DNA of 64,000 nucleotides from Humibacter ginsenosidimutans (GCF_007859675.1 NZ_CP042305.1:620001-684000); one strand, 5' to 3'. Shown: positions 55,115-64,000, numbered from the stretch's first letter. The notes: generated by a model not told the origin, from the sequence alone. Program-made: numbers and translations.

Positions 55115-56760
55115 CAGTCGTCGCCTTCCCTGTCCTTGGGCGGGAACAGGCCCTGCGGGGCTCCATTGCCGTCCCAGTTGAGGAGGTTCACGCGACCGGG
55201 GGTCGACGGGCGGTCGGCGGTCTGCCGGTTGGCGAGAGCATGGAAGTTCTCGACCGCCACCGGCACCGGCTGACCGCTGGAGGAGCCGAACGGTCCGGCG
55301 CCGCCCATGCCGGGCCCGCCGTCGTAGTCGAGCGAGCAGGCCAGCTCATCGAGCTCCCGTGCTCGCTCCGCGTGGGCGGCGGGAATGACATAGCGGTCGT
55401 TGTACTTGGCGATCGCGAGCAGTCGGTACATCTCCTCGATCTCGGTGCCCGTCATGCCCACCGACTCCGCGATCGACTCGTCGCGTCCCTCCTCGAGGTT
55501 GATGCCTCGCATGTAGGACCGCATCGCGGCGAGCTTGCGCAGCGAGAAGTCCACCGGCGCCGTGTCACCGGCGGTGAACAGCTCCGCGAGGTACTCGATG
55601 GGGATGCGCAGCTGGTCGATCGCCGCGAACAGGTTGCGAACATCCTCTCCGTCGTTTCCCGACCCGGTGATGACGTCGACGACCGGCGAGAGCGGCGGGA
55701 TGTACCAGACCATCGGCATGGTGCGGTACTCGGGGTGCAGCGGCAGAGCCACCTTGTACTGCTTGATCAGCTTGAAGATCGGGCTGTTCTGCGCCGCCTC
55801 GATCCAGTCCTCTGCGATGCCGTCGCGCCTGGCCGCCTCGATCACCCCGGGGTCGAACGGGTCGAGGATGACGTCGCGCTGCGCATCCAGCAGATCGTGC
55901 TCGTTCTCGACGCTGGCGGCCTTGGCGACGCGGTCGACGTCGTACAGCACGAGCCCGAGGTACCGCAGGCGGCCGACGCACGTCTCGGAGCACACGGTGG
56001 GCAGGCCGACCTCGATGCGCGGATAGCACAGCGTGCACTTCTCGGCCTTGCCGGTCTTGTGGTTGAAGTAGACCTTCTTGTACGGGCATCCCGAGACGCA
56101 CATGCGCCAGCCGCGGCACCTGTCCTGATCGACGAGCACGATGCCGTCTTCGACGCGCTTGTACATGGCGCCCGACGGGCACGATGCGACGCACGACGGG
56201 TTGAGGCAGTGCTCGCAGATGCGCGGCAGGTAGAACATGAACGCCTGCTCGAACTCGGCGTTCACCTGCTCGCTCATCTTCTTGAGGATCGGGTCGTCCT
56301 GCATGGTGGCCACCGACCCGCCGAGGTCGTCGTCCCAGTTCGCGGACCACGAGATCTTCATGTCCTGACCGGTGAGCAGGCTCTTGGGCCTCGCGACCGG
56401 GGTCTGCTCCCCCGCCGGCGAGTTGAGCAGCATGTCGTAGTCGTACGTCCACGGCTCGTAGTAGTCGTGGATCTCAGGCAGGTTCGGGTTGGAGAAGATG
56501 TGCGCGAGCTTGTTGAGGCGCCCGCCGCTTCGCAGCTTGAGGCGGCCGCGCTTGGTGCGCACCCAGCCGCCGCCCCACTTCTCCTGGTCTTCGTACGTGC
56601 GCGGGTAGCCGACGCCAGGCCGGGTCTCCACGTTGTTGAACCACACGTATTCGACCCCGGTGCGGTTCGTCCACGCCTGCTTGCACGTGACGGAGCACGT
56701 GTGGCATCCGATGCACTTGTCGAGGTTCATCACCATCGACATCTGCGCCATGACCTTCAT
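55114..56760 (-). CDS. narH: Respiratory nitrate reductase beta subunit (iron-sulfur)
   Basis: NarH carries four iron-sulfur clusters linking NarI hemes to NarG. The 548-aa product shows CIGCHTCSVTCKQAW, then CEHCLNPSCVASCPSG, then CRGWRMCVSGCPYKK (Trp replaces one Cys, the three-iron cluster), and CTLCYPRIEVG. The start overlaps the narG stop by four bases. Confidence 0.97.
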   Translation of the reverse strand: MKVMAQMSMVMNLDKCIGCHTCSVTCKQAWTNRTGVEYVWFNNVETRPGVGYPRTYEDQEKWGGGWVRTKRGRLKLRSGGRLNKLAHIFSNPNLPEIHDYYEPWTYDYDMLLNSPAGEQTPVARPKSLLTGQDMKISWSANWDDDLGGSVATMQDDPILKKMSEQVNAEFEQAFMFYLPRICEHCLNPSCVASCPSGAMYKRVEDGIVLVDQDRCRGWRMCVSGCPYKKVYFNHKTGKAEKCTLCYPRIEVGLPTVCSETCVGRLRYLGLVLYDVDRVAKAASVENEHDLLDAQRDVILDPFDPGVIEAARRDGIAEDWIEAAQNSPIFKLIKQYKVALPLHPEYRTMPMVWYIPPLSPVVDVITGSGNDGEDVRNLFAAIDQLRIPIEYLAELFTAGDTAPVDFSLRKLAAMRSYMRGINLEEGRDESIAESVGMTGTEIEEMYRLLAIAKYNDRYVIPAAHAERARELDELACSLDYDGGPGMGGAGPFGSSSGQPVPVAVENFHALANRQTADRPSTPGRVNLLNWDGNGAPQGLFPPKDREGDD

Positions 56761-59700
56761 CGGTACTGCACCTCCTGGCTGCGCCGCCGGATCGTGGTGA
56801 CCTCATCGCGCTGATTGCCGGTCGGTCCGAGATAGTTGAACGCCCAGGCGAGCTGCGCGTAGCCACCGATCAGGTGACTGGGCTTGAGCAGGATGCGCGT
56901 GAGCGAGTTGTGGATGCCGCCGCGCAGCCCGCTGGTCTCCGCGATCGGCACATCCACGGTGCGGTCCTTCGCGTGGTACATGTACACCGTGCCCTCCGGC
57001 ATGCGGTGCGACACGATCGCGCGGGCGACGACGACGCCGTTGCGGTTGTACGCCTCGATCCACTCGTTGTCACGCACGCCGATGACGGCGGCGTCCTTCG
57101 GGCTCATCCAGATGGTGGGGCCGCCGCGCGAGAGCGAGAGCATGAAGAGGTTGTCCTGGTACTCGGAGTGGATCGACCACTTGGAGTGCGGTGTGAGGTA
57201 GCGCACCGACACCTCCATCTGGCCGTCGGCTCCTGGGCCGGCGATGCGTCTGCGCTCCCCCGGCTTGGCATCGCCGAACAGCCTGTGCAGGTCGAGCGGT
57301 GGCCTGTAGATCGGGAGGTTCTCGCCGAGCTCCTCCATCCAGTCGTGGTCGAGGAAGAAGTGCTGGCGGCCGGTCAGCGTGTGCCACGGCTTGAGCTGCT
57401 CGACGTTGACGGCGAAGGCCGTGTATCGCCGTCCGCCGTGCTCGGAACCCGACCACTCCGGCGAGGTGATCACGCTGCGAGGCTGCACCTGCACGTCATT
57501 GAACGAGATGTGCGTGCCCTCGTGCTCCTCCGCGAGGAAGGCGAGCTTCTGGCCGGTCTTCTTCTCGAGCTCCTCGAAGCCCTGAACGGCGAGCCTGCCG
57601 TTGGTGGTGCCTGAGAAGGCCAGCACCATCTCGCAAGCCCGCCGATCGCTGTCGAGCCGCACCCTGCCCGCCATCGGGCCCGACTCGACGACGCCGTTGA
57701 GTCGCGCCAGAGCATCGATCTCCTTGTCGGGATGGAAGGTCACGCCCTTCGTGGCCATCCCCAGCTTCTCGCTCAGGGGACCGAGCGTCTTCCACTTGTC
57801 GGCGATGGCGGTGTAGTCGCGCTCGACCACGATGAGCTTCGACATCGTGACACCGGGCTTCAGCGGCAGATCCTCGACCCTGCCGTGCGGTGTCGCCATC
57901 ACGTCGGGCGTGTCGTGCTGCAGCGGGGCGGCCACGATGTCACGCCGCACGCCGAGGTGTGTGCGGGCGAGCCGGCTGAACCATTCGGCGAGAGCGCCGA
58001 ACGTCTCGAAGTCGGTGCGCGTCTGCCAGGGCGGATCGATCGCGGGCGTGAAGGAGTGCACGAAGGGGTGCATGTCGGTGGACGACAGGTCGTACTTCTC
58101 GTACCAGGTGGCCGTCGGCAGCACCACGTCGCTGAAGAGCGTGGTCGAGGTCATGCGGAAGTCGCTGGTGACGAGCAGGTCGAGCTTGCCGATGGGGGCG
58201 TCCTCGCGCCAGCGGATGTCACGCGGCCGGGAACCCTCGCCTGTTTCGTCGACGCGGATGGCGGCATCCGTTCCCAGCAGATGCTTCAGGAAGTACTCGT
58301 TGCCCTTGCCCGAGGACCCCAGCACGTTCGCGCGCCACATGGTGATGACGCGCGGCCAGTTCTCAGGAGCATCCGGGTCTTCGCAGGCATAGTGCAGCGT
58401 GCCGTCCTCGAGGCTGTCGACGATGTGCTGGGCGGGCTCCTTGCCCGCGGCCTCGGCCTCGTCGCACAGGTCGAGCGGGTTGCGGGAGAACGTGGGGTAG
58501 CTGGGCATCCAGCCGCGCTTGACCGACTCGACGAGGCAGTCGGCCGTGGTGCGCCCTTCGAAGGTGCCACGCGAGAGCGCCGACGAGAGCTGGTCGGCAG
58601 GCAGTCCGTCGTAGCGCCACTGGTCGGTGGCGAGGTACCAGAACGCCGTTCCGATCGCCTGGCGGGGCGGCCTCGTCCAGTCGAGGGCTCCCGCGTACTG
58701 GTTGTAGCCGGTGAGCGGGCGCACCTTCTCCTGCCCGACGTAGTGCGCCCAACCGCCGCCGTTCACGCCTTGGCAGCCGCACATCATGGTGAGCGCGAGA
58801 AAGGTGCGGTAGATGGTGTCGGAGTGGAACCAGTGGTTGGTGCCCGCGCCCATCAAGATCATGGACCGGCCGCCGCTGCGCTCCGCGTTGTCGGCGAACT
58901 CCCGACCGATGCGCTCTGCCTGCTCGGCGGGCACCGAGGTGATCTCCTCCTGCCAGGCCGGGGTGCCCGGGCTGGACGGATCGTCGTAACCGGTCGGCCA
59001 TTCGCCGGGAAGGCCGTCCCTGCCGACGCCGTACCGCGCCAGCATGAGGTCGAACACCGTCGTCACCATTACATCGGCGACCGTGCGCACCGGAACGCCG
59101 CGCACGACCACGCCGGTGCCGCCCGCATGCTCCTGGCCGGGCTCGGGGGCGACGTCGAAACGCGGCAGTGCGATCTCGGCGGATGCCCCGTCCCAGCTTT
59201 CGAGGTCGGCCACCGACAGCGGCGGCACGACATCTCCCAGGTCGAGGTTCCACCTGCCTTCGTCTTCGGCCGAGAAACGGTGTCCGAGCGACCCGTTCGG
59301 CACCACGACGGTGCCGTCCTGGTGAAACACGGCGGGCTTGAACGCCGCGTGCGCCCCTGTCGCGGCCTCGCCGCCGAGGTCGGCCGCAGCGAGGAACTTG
59401 CCTGGAACGAGACGGTCCCCATTGCGCTCGACCGTCACGAGGTAGGGCGCGTCCGTGTAGCGCCGCATGTAGTCCTCGAATCGCGGCGTGCGCCGCTGAA
59501 CGAAGAACTCGGTGAGGATCACGTGTCCCATCGCGATCGCGAGCGCCGCGTCGGTGCCGGGATGCGGCGCCACCCATTCGTCGGCGAACTTCGTGTTGTC
59601 GGTGTAGTCAGGCGAGACGGTGATGACCTTCGTGCCCCGGTACCGCGCCTCGGTCATGAAGTGGGCGTCGGGCGTGCGGGTCACCGGCACGTTGCTGCCC

Positions 59701-60500
59701 CACATCATGAGGTAGCTCGCGTTCCACCAGTCCGCCGACTCCGGCACATCGGTCTGGTCGCCGAACACCTGCGGGCTGGCCACCGGAAGGTCGGCGTACC
59801 AGTCGTAGAACGACAGCATCGTGCCGCCGATGAGGTTGAGGAACCGCGAGCCCGCGCCGTGCGAGATCATCGACATCGCCGGGATCGGAGAGAAGCCGGC
59901 CACACGGTCGGGGCCGTACGTCTTCACCGTGTGCACATGTGCGGCGGCGGCGATCTCGAGTGCCTCGTTCCAGGTCGCCCGTACCAGGCCGCCCTTGCCG
60001 CGCATCCGCTTGTAGCCGGCGGCGAGCTGCGGGTTCTCCACGATGGAGGCCCAGGCGTCGACGGGATCGGGATGCTGCTGCTTCGCTGCGCGGTAGAGCT
60101 GCAGCAGGGCGTCGCGCACGTAGGGATACCGCACACGTGTCGGCGAGTAGGTGTACCAGCTGAAGGCGGCGCCGCGCGGGCATCCACGTGGCTCGTACTC
60201 CGGCGAGTCGGGGCCGACGGACGGGTAGTCCGTCTGCTGGGTCTCCCACGTGATGATGCCGTCTTTGACGTACACCTTCCACGAGCACGACCCGGTGCAG
60301 TTCACGCCGTGCGTGGAACGCACCACCTTGTCGTGCGACCAGCGGTCGCGGTAGAAGACGTCGCCGTCGCGGCCCCCGGTGAGAAAGAGCGTGCGCAGGT
60401 CGGGCGAAACCTCGCCCGGTCGGATGAACTTGCTGAGTTCGAGCAGCGTGTCGGCCAGCGGACCGTCGGTCGCCGGTTCGGTGCGGGTTCGTGAGGCCAT
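56757..60500 (-). CDS. narG: Respiratory nitrate reductase alpha subunit (molybdoenzyme)
   Basis: NarG reduces nitrate to nitrite at a bis-MGD molybdenum site facing the cytoplasm. The 1247-aa product has the FS0 cluster ligands His64, Cys68, Cys72 and Cys107, and the molybdenum-coordinating Asp lies in YDWYADLPVASPQ. No twin-arginine signal is present, as expected for the inward-facing type. AAGGA lies before the ATG. A large open frame on the opposite strand (57732-60494) is a codon-bias shadow. Confidence 0.97.
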   Translation of the reverse strand: MASRTRTEPATDGPLADTLLELSKFIRPGEVSPDLRTLFLTGGRDGDVFYRDRWSHDKVVRSTHGVNCTGSCSWKVYVKDGIITWETQQTDYPSVGPDSPEYEPRGCPRGAAFSWYTYSPTRVRYPYVRDALLQLYRAAKQQHPDPVDAWASIVENPQLAAGYKRMRGKGGLVRATWNEALEIAAAAHVHTVKTYGPDRVAGFSPIPAMSMISHGAGSRFLNLIGGTMLSFYDWYADLPVASPQVFGDQTDVPESADWWNASYLMMWGSNVPVTRTPDAHFMTEARYRGTKVITVSPDYTDNTKFADEWVAPHPGTDAALAIAMGHVILTEFFVQRRTPRFEDYMRRYTDAPYLVTVERNGDRLVPGKFLAAADLGGEAATGAHAAFKPAVFHQDGTVVVPNGSLGHRFSAEDEGRWNLDLGDVVPPLSVADLESWDGASAEIALPRFDVAPEPGQEHAGGTGVVVRGVPVRTVADVMVTTVFDLMLARYGVGRDGLPGEWPTGYDDPSSPGTPAWQEEITSVPAEQAERIGREFADNAERSGGRSMILMGAGTNHWFHSDTIYRTFLALTMMCGCQGVNGGGWAHYVGQEKVRPLTGYNQYAGALDWTRPPRQAIGTAFWYLATDQWRYDGLPADQLSSALSRGTFEGRTTADCLVESVKRGWMPSYPTFSRNPLDLCDEAEAAGKEPAQHIVDSLEDGTLHYACEDPDAPENWPRVITMWRANVLGSSGKGNEYFLKHLLGTDAAIRVDETGEGSRPRDIRWREDAPIGKLDLLVTSDFRMTSTTLFSDVVLPTATWYEKYDLSSTDMHPFVHSFTPAIDPPWQTRTDFETFGALAEWFSRLARTHLGVRRDIVAAPLQHDTPDVMATPHGRVEDLPLKPGVTMSKLIVVERDYTAIADKWKTLGPLSEKLGMATKGVTFHPDKEIDALARLNGVVESGPMAGRVRLDSDRRACEMVLAFSGTTNGRLAVQGFEELEKKTGQKLAFLAEEHEGTHISFNDVQVQPRSVITSPEWSGSEHGGRRYTAFAVNVEQLKPWHTLTGRQHFFLDHDWMEELGENLPIYRPPLDLHRLFGDAKPGERRRIAGPGADGQMEVSVRYLTPHSKWSIHSEYQDNLFMLSLSRGGPTIWMSPKDAAVIGVRDNEWIEAYNRNGVVVARAIVSHRMPEGTVYMYHAKDRTVDVPIAETSGLRGGIHNSLTRILLKPSHLIGGYAQLAWAFNYLGPTGNQRDEVTTIRRRSQEVQYR

Positions 60501-60545
60501 GCTTCGTCCTTGTCGTGCTCGATGAAGATGTCGATGGCGTCGTGG

Positions 60546-61847
60546 TCAGCTCTTGGCCTCGGCGCCGGGGCGCACGTAGTACCACCATGCGAGCCAGATG
60601 CAGATCGCGCAGAGCACGACCGACCAGACGAAGAACGGCACGGGACCGACGAGCGAGAGCAGCACCCCGACGAAGAACGGGCCGAAGGCGGCGATGGATG
60701 CTGTGAACCCGATGGCGCCGCCCGCCTGACGTCTCGGGAAGATCGTGGGCATCTGCTTGAAGGTGCCGGCGTTCACCAGACCGGAGAACAGGAAGATGAC
60801 GAGGATGCCGGTGATGACGCCGGGGAAGGCTGCCACGGTCCCCGGGATGAGGAACACCGTGGTGACGACACAGCCGACGAACATGCCGATCGACCCGATG
60901 AAAGTGAAGATCCCGCCGCCGAACCTGTCGCAGAGCGGGCCCATCGCCGCGCGCATCAGCGCCCCGATCGCCGGGCCGATGAAGGCGTACATGAGTCCGT
61001 TCGGGCCGCCGTACAGGTTCTTGATGAGCAGCGCGGTCTGCGCCGACAGGCCGGAGAACAAGCCGAATCCCATCACGTAGAGCACGGTCTGGATCCACGT
61101 GTGCTTGATCCGGAAGATGTCCATCTGCTCCCGGAAGTTCGCCGTGACCGGCACGCTCCGGATGTAGAGGAAGGCGACGACCGCGGCAAGCAGCACCCAC
61201 GGCACGAGCACCAGGCCGCCGTTGTGCAGCCAGATGAGGTGTCCGTCCGCATCAGACTGCGGGGTGAGCGCAGCCGTGCCGAAGAGGCCGAATCCCACGA
61301 CCCATGGCGTGAGCAGCTGCACGAAGGAGATGCCGAAGTTGCCGAGACCCGCCTGGAGTCCGAGTGCCGTCCCGCTCAGGCGTTTGGGAAAGAAGTAGCT
61401 CGTCGACGGCATGAATCCGGAGAACGTCCCGCCGCCGACGCCCGCGGCGAAGGCCAGTGCGAGCAGCACCCAGAACGGGGTGTCGCTGCTGCGCACCGCG
61501 AAGGTCCAGCCCAACAGCGGGATGAGCAGCAGGAGCGAGGAGAGCACGACCAGAGCCCTGGAGCCCAGGATCGGCGGCAGGAACATGAAAACGAGGCGCA
61601 ACAGGCCGGCGGAGAGCCCCGGCACAGCGACGATCCAGTAGAGCTGGCCGGGGTCGAGCGCGAAGCCGACCTCGTTCAGCCTCGGCGCCACCGCGCTGAC
61701 CACGTACCACGTCGCGAAGCTGATGAACATGGTGTACGTGGTGATGCCGAGTGTCCACCAGGCACGGCGAGGGTCCCAGGTGGCGGCGTTCTCGGGGTCC
61801 CAATTCGACAGATCGGACTTCAGCTCGGACCCAGTGGCAGTGACCAC
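60546..61847 (-). CDS. narK: NarK-type nitrate/nitrite transporter
   Basis: This is a 12-span MFS protein of the nitrate/nitrite porter family, with the nitrate signature GVGGGTFSGFMPSTSYFFPK and GLQAGLGNFGISFVQLLTPW. It probably imports nitrate and exports nitrite. It is 45 bases upstream of narG, giving a narK-narGHJI operon. The start is not certain: GTG 61847 follows a run of G residues by 6 bases (433 aa), and an ATG at 61883 is in frame. Confidence 0.92.
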   Translation of the reverse strand: MVTATGSELKSDLSNWDPENAATWDPRRAWWTLGITTYTMFISFATWYVVSAVAPRLNEVGFALDPGQLYWIVAVPGLSAGLLRLVFMFLPPILGSRALVVLSSLLLLIPLLGWTFAVRSSDTPFWVLLALAFAAGVGGGTFSGFMPSTSYFFPKRLSGTALGLQAGLGNFGISFVQLLTPWVVGFGLFGTAALTPQSDADGHLIWLHNGGLVLVPWVLLAAVVAFLYIRSVPVTANFREQMDIFRIKHTWIQTVLYVMGFGLFSGLSAQTALLIKNLYGGPNGLMYAFIGPAIGALMRAAMGPLCDRFGGGIFTFIGSIGMFVGCVVTTVFLIPGTVAAFPGVITGILVIFLFSGLVNAGTFKQMPTIFPRRQAGGAIGFTASIAAFGPFFVGVLLSLVGPVPFFVWSVVLCAICIWLAWWYYVRPGAEAKS

Positions 61848-61955
61848 AGAGAACCCCCCGCGTCGCGCGAATGCTCGTGGCACCAGACTGCCCCTCGGTG
61901 GGGTCCAGGTCCAGACCCGCGGCCGGGTGGCGCGTTTTCGGTGCGTCCCGGGCTG

Positions 61956-62903
61956 TCAGGCCATCGGTTGCGCATCGGGGAACACCCAGTCGCCCTCGAC
62001 GAGCGCGGGACGCGGTCGGTAGAGGCGCACGGCCCAGTTCCAGCCGGGGAAGACGGGAAGCAGGTTCGGCGCACCATTCCCGCCGAACTGAACCGTGTAC
62101 GAGCCGTCGCCGTTCGGCACCGCGTTGATGCTGTTGACGGTGTAGATGTCCCGGTCGTTCTTCTCGAAGTACCCCTCGGCGTTGTACACGGAGATGCCCC
62201 ACCATGCGTCGATGGGGAGATCGCGGAACGTGACACTGTAGATCGTCTCGCCGTCGTTCTGGCTCGGCACGTCGAAGGCGTAGAAGGCGTCGTTCTCGTT
62301 ATTGCCGCCCCAACCGGCAGCGGTGCCGATCAGATGACGAACCGGATCAGTCTGCTCACGGGTGCCGAACATCCGATTGCTCCCGGACAGCGTGTCCGCG
62401 AGCGAGAGCAGCGCGTCTCGCACCTTCTTCTGACTCGCCGGATCCCAGTTCGGCAAGTCCAGAGCCCCCGGGCCGCCCGGCTGGTCGACGGTGATCGCAT
62501 CCTGCACCGCCCGTGCCTGCTCGAGATCACCCGGGTCGTTCGGATCCACGAGGATGCGCACGGCGACGAAGACATACCGGGTGCCCTGCTCCGCTCTGGT
62601 CAGCACGTGCTGTCCGGATTCGTAGTCGGTGACGGTGTAATGGTCTTCGTTCGTGACCATCAGCGACACGAATCGGTCATCCGACGGCGGCATCGTGATC
62701 GTCACGGGACCGGCGTCGAGATCGAAGACCGCTGTGCTGGCGAGGACGTTGGGGTTGTCCCTGACCACTCGCTGATTGTCGGCGTTCGCAGGCTCGCGCT
62801 GATGTGCAAGCGCCCCGACGCTGCCCTGCGAGAACCGCTGGAAGTACATGTCGCTTTCTGCGCGTGCGAAGTTGTCGGCCGATACTGCCTGAATCTCGCC
62901 CAT
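61956..62903 (-). CDS. DUF1254/DUF1214 domain protein
   Basis: The 315-aa product has an N-terminal DUF1254-like part (ADNFARAESDMYFQRFS, VVRDNPNVLASTAVFDL) and a C-terminal DUF1214-like part (YSVTFRDLPIDAWWGISVYN and APNLLPVFPGWNWAVRLYRP). No signal peptide is visible from ATG 62903, which has GGGGG upstream. Function is unknown. It lies 108 bases upstream of narK on the same strand, but whether it belongs to the nar unit is unclear. Confidence 0.82.
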   Translation of the reverse strand: MGEIQAVSADNFARAESDMYFQRFSQGSVGALAHQREPANADNQRVVRDNPNVLASTAVFDLDAGPVTITMPPSDDRFVSLMVTNEDHYTVTDYESGQHVLTRAEQGTRYVFVAVRILVDPNDPGDLEQARAVQDAITVDQPGGPGALDLPNWDPASQKKVRDALLSLADTLSGSNRMFGTREQTDPVRHLIGTAAGWGGNNENDAFYAFDVPSQNDGETIYSVTFRDLPIDAWWGISVYNAEGYFEKNDRDIYTVNSINAVPNGDGSYTVQFGGNGAPNLLPVFPGWNWAVRLYRPRPALVEGDWVFPDAQPMA

Positions 62904-63034
62904 GGCGCCCCCTGCCCGGATCGGTGGCAGCACCGTACCGCGCCGCGGCCGGCGTCGGGCCGCCGTCGGACGAACTCATCCCGGCAGGGCTATGAGCGTT
63001 CGGACGAGCGCCGCCCCGCATCGACGAGGAGAAG

Positions 63035-63108
63035 TAGGGCGGACGGGACTTGAACCCGTGACCGGCGGATTATGAGTCCGATGCTCTAACCAGCTGAGCT
63101 ACCGCCCC
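63035..63108 (-). tRNA. tRNA with CAT anticodon (probably elongator tRNA-Met)
   Basis: A 74-nt cloverleaf on the minus strand has acceptor GGGGCGG/CCGCCCT, D arm GCTCAGCTGGTTAGAGC, anticodon loop CTCATAA and T arm ACGGGTTCAAGTCCCGT. The first acceptor pair is G-U and the outermost anticodon-stem position (27-43) is a mismatch. The anticodon fits elongator Met or Ile2 (lysidine); Met is favoured. Confidence 0.9.
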
Positions 63109-63125
63109 GTGCGTGCCGCAGCCGA

Positions 63126-64000
63126 TCAGTCGGCCGGTGTGGTGGTGACGTCGTCGACGACCAGGTCGGGCACCGCCTCACCACGATACAGGCACTCGAA
63201 GGTGTTCAACGTGCGCTGGATGTCGTGGGCCGCGATGAGCCGCAGGGACTCCTTCTTCATCGCCGTGAGCTCGGGCTCCGGCATCCTGAAGATCTTCTCG
63301 AGCCGGTCTGCGAGCTGCTGCGCATTGCCCGGTTCGAACAGATAGCCGTTCTGTCCGTCGTGCACGAGGTGAGGCAGCGCCATGGCGTTCGCTGCGACGA
63401 CGGGCAGGGCGGAGGCCATGGCCTCCATGGTCACGATCGACTGCAGTTCCGCGATCGACGGCATGCCGAGCACGGTGGCGCGCGTGTAGGCCTCGCGCAG
63501 CTCGTCGTCGGAGACATAACCGGTGAGCGTGACCCGGTCCGCGATGCCGAGCTGCTCGGCGAGCTGCTCCAGCGCGCGACGCTGGTCGCCGTCGCCCACG
63601 ATCTCGAGCTTCACGTCGAGGTCGGCGGGCAGCAGCGCGACGGCGCGCACGAGCACGTCGATCTGCTTCTCGCCCGTGACCCGTCCGACGAAAGCGACTC
63701 GATTCTCGGTGCGCGGCTCGAAGTTCGGGGTGTACTTGTGCGCGTCGATGCCGCACGAGATGGCGTAGACGTGCTCGATGCCCGTGTTGCGTTCGAGGAA
63801 CTCAGCAGCCTTGTGGGTCGGAGTCGTGACGGCCTCTGCCCGGCCGAACGAGCGCGCCGCGGCATTCCAGGCCTGACGGATCGCGAAGTCCTGCAGCCAC
63901 TTCGGAATGAGCGTGAACTCGAGCAGGTTCTCCGGCATGAAGTGGTTGGTGCCGATGACACGAATGCCGCGCTTCTTCGCTTCGATCGACAGTCCGCGTC
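63126..64000 (-). CDS. Family 4 glycosyltransferase (5' end cut by window edge)
   Basis: The reading frame runs off the window; about 291 residues are visible. It includes KKRGIRVIGTNHFMPENLLEFT, typical of GT4 enzymes acting on lipid acceptors, and the C-terminal donor-binding part FVGRVTGEKQIDVLVRAV and PSIAELQSIVTMEAMASALP. It resembles diacylglycerol glucosyltransferases and alpha-mannosyltransferases; the acceptor cannot be set from this fragment. The stop lies 17 bases from the tRNA gene. Confidence 0.88.
   Translation of the reverse strand, partial: RGLSIEAKKRGIRVIGTNHFMPENLLEFTLIPKWLQDFAIRQAWNAAARSFGRAEAVTTPTHKAAEFLERNTGIEHVYAISCGIDAHKYTPNFEPRTENRVAFVGRVTGEKQIDVLVRAVALLPADLDVKLEIVGDGDQRRALEQLAEQLGIADRVTLTGYVSDDELREAYTRATVLGMPSIAELQSIVTMEAMASALPVVAANAMALPHLVHDGQNGYLFEPGNAQQLADRLEKIFRMPEPELTAMKKESLRLIAAHDIQRTLNTFECLYRGEAVPDLVVDDVTTTPAD

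Noticed and set aside
57732..60494. 920-codon open frame on the plus strand opposite narG
   Set aside because: High G+C codon bias in narG leaves the opposite frame without stops. The translation is His/Arg/Val/Gly-rich with no domain, while narG in this region has intact cluster and cofactor motifs.

Overview
The window comes from a high-G+C Gram-positive bacterium of the Actinomycetota, most likely the Microbacteriaceae. The reasons are the strong G/C bias at third codon positions, SigA with a Lys/Ala-rich N-terminus, a homodimeric AceE-type pyruvate dehydrogenase, paired glnA/glnE/glnA2, actinobacterial families (PAC2, DUF4191, DUF3145, SPOR-like, polyphosphate glucokinase), and gene order like that around Mycobacterium tuberculosis Rv2213-Rv2245 (recalled, not searched). 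I see no phage, insertion sequence, CRISPR array or replication origin. The sequence is mostly core chromosome plus one respiratory accessory block.

Layout. 1-5.5 kb: sigA, an MFS transporter, a PAC2 protein and leucyl aminopeptidase. 5.5-12.9 kb: lipoate-dependent metabolism (lpd, the E2 gene sucB, lipB, lipA), with a membrane pseudokinase gene between sucB and lipB, then DUF4191 and RDD membrane proteins. 13-19 kb: nitrogen assimilation, with glnA behind a well-formed GlnR box, glnE and glnA2. 19-24 kb: panB, a SPOR-like small protein, map, ppgK, the RNase P RNA gene on the minus strand, a degenerate zinc-ribbon coiled-coil protein and a Nif3-like protein. 24-29 kb: an NCS1 permease with a very long hydrophilic N-terminus, thyA-folA, a tiny membrane peptide, an M23 peptidase and tRNA-Val. 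29-37.6 kb: ahpE, aceE, a FasR-like PucR regulator and the type II fatty-acid operon fabD-fabH-acpP-fabF. 37.8-45.5 kb: DUF3145, a YCII/ECF42 sigma pair, DUF1684, a PolA-like exonuclease/polymerase with a possible SOS box, and an MprF-like aminoacyl-phosphatidylglycerol synthase.

45.7-62.9 kb is a nitrate-respiration block. It holds molybdenum cofactor genes (mog, moaE, then moeZ-moeA-moaC-mobA-DUF6457-moaD as a chain of overlapping genes), a HTH-TOBE molybdate-type regulator, modABC, narK-narGHJI and a DUF1254/DUF1214 protein. ModABC would import molybdate, the Moco genes would build the cofactor, NarJ would insert it, NarGHI would reduce nitrate and NarK would exchange nitrate and nitrite. 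moaA, for the first pathway step, is not in the window. A tRNA with a CAT anticodon and a truncated family-4 glycosyltransferase close the window.

The most striking unlisted signals are these. (1) At least fifteen genes have a TAnnnT -10 element 6-8 bases before the start codon and no Shine-Dalgarno sequence, which points to leaderless mRNAs; one divergent pair (SPOR-like gene/map) has interlocking promoters in a 12-base gap. (2) The hexamer GGATGC/GCATCC is clearly over-represented in all frames and on both strands. (3) Candidate GlnR, LexA and molybdate-regulator sites lie before glnA, the PolA-like gene and the mod regulator.
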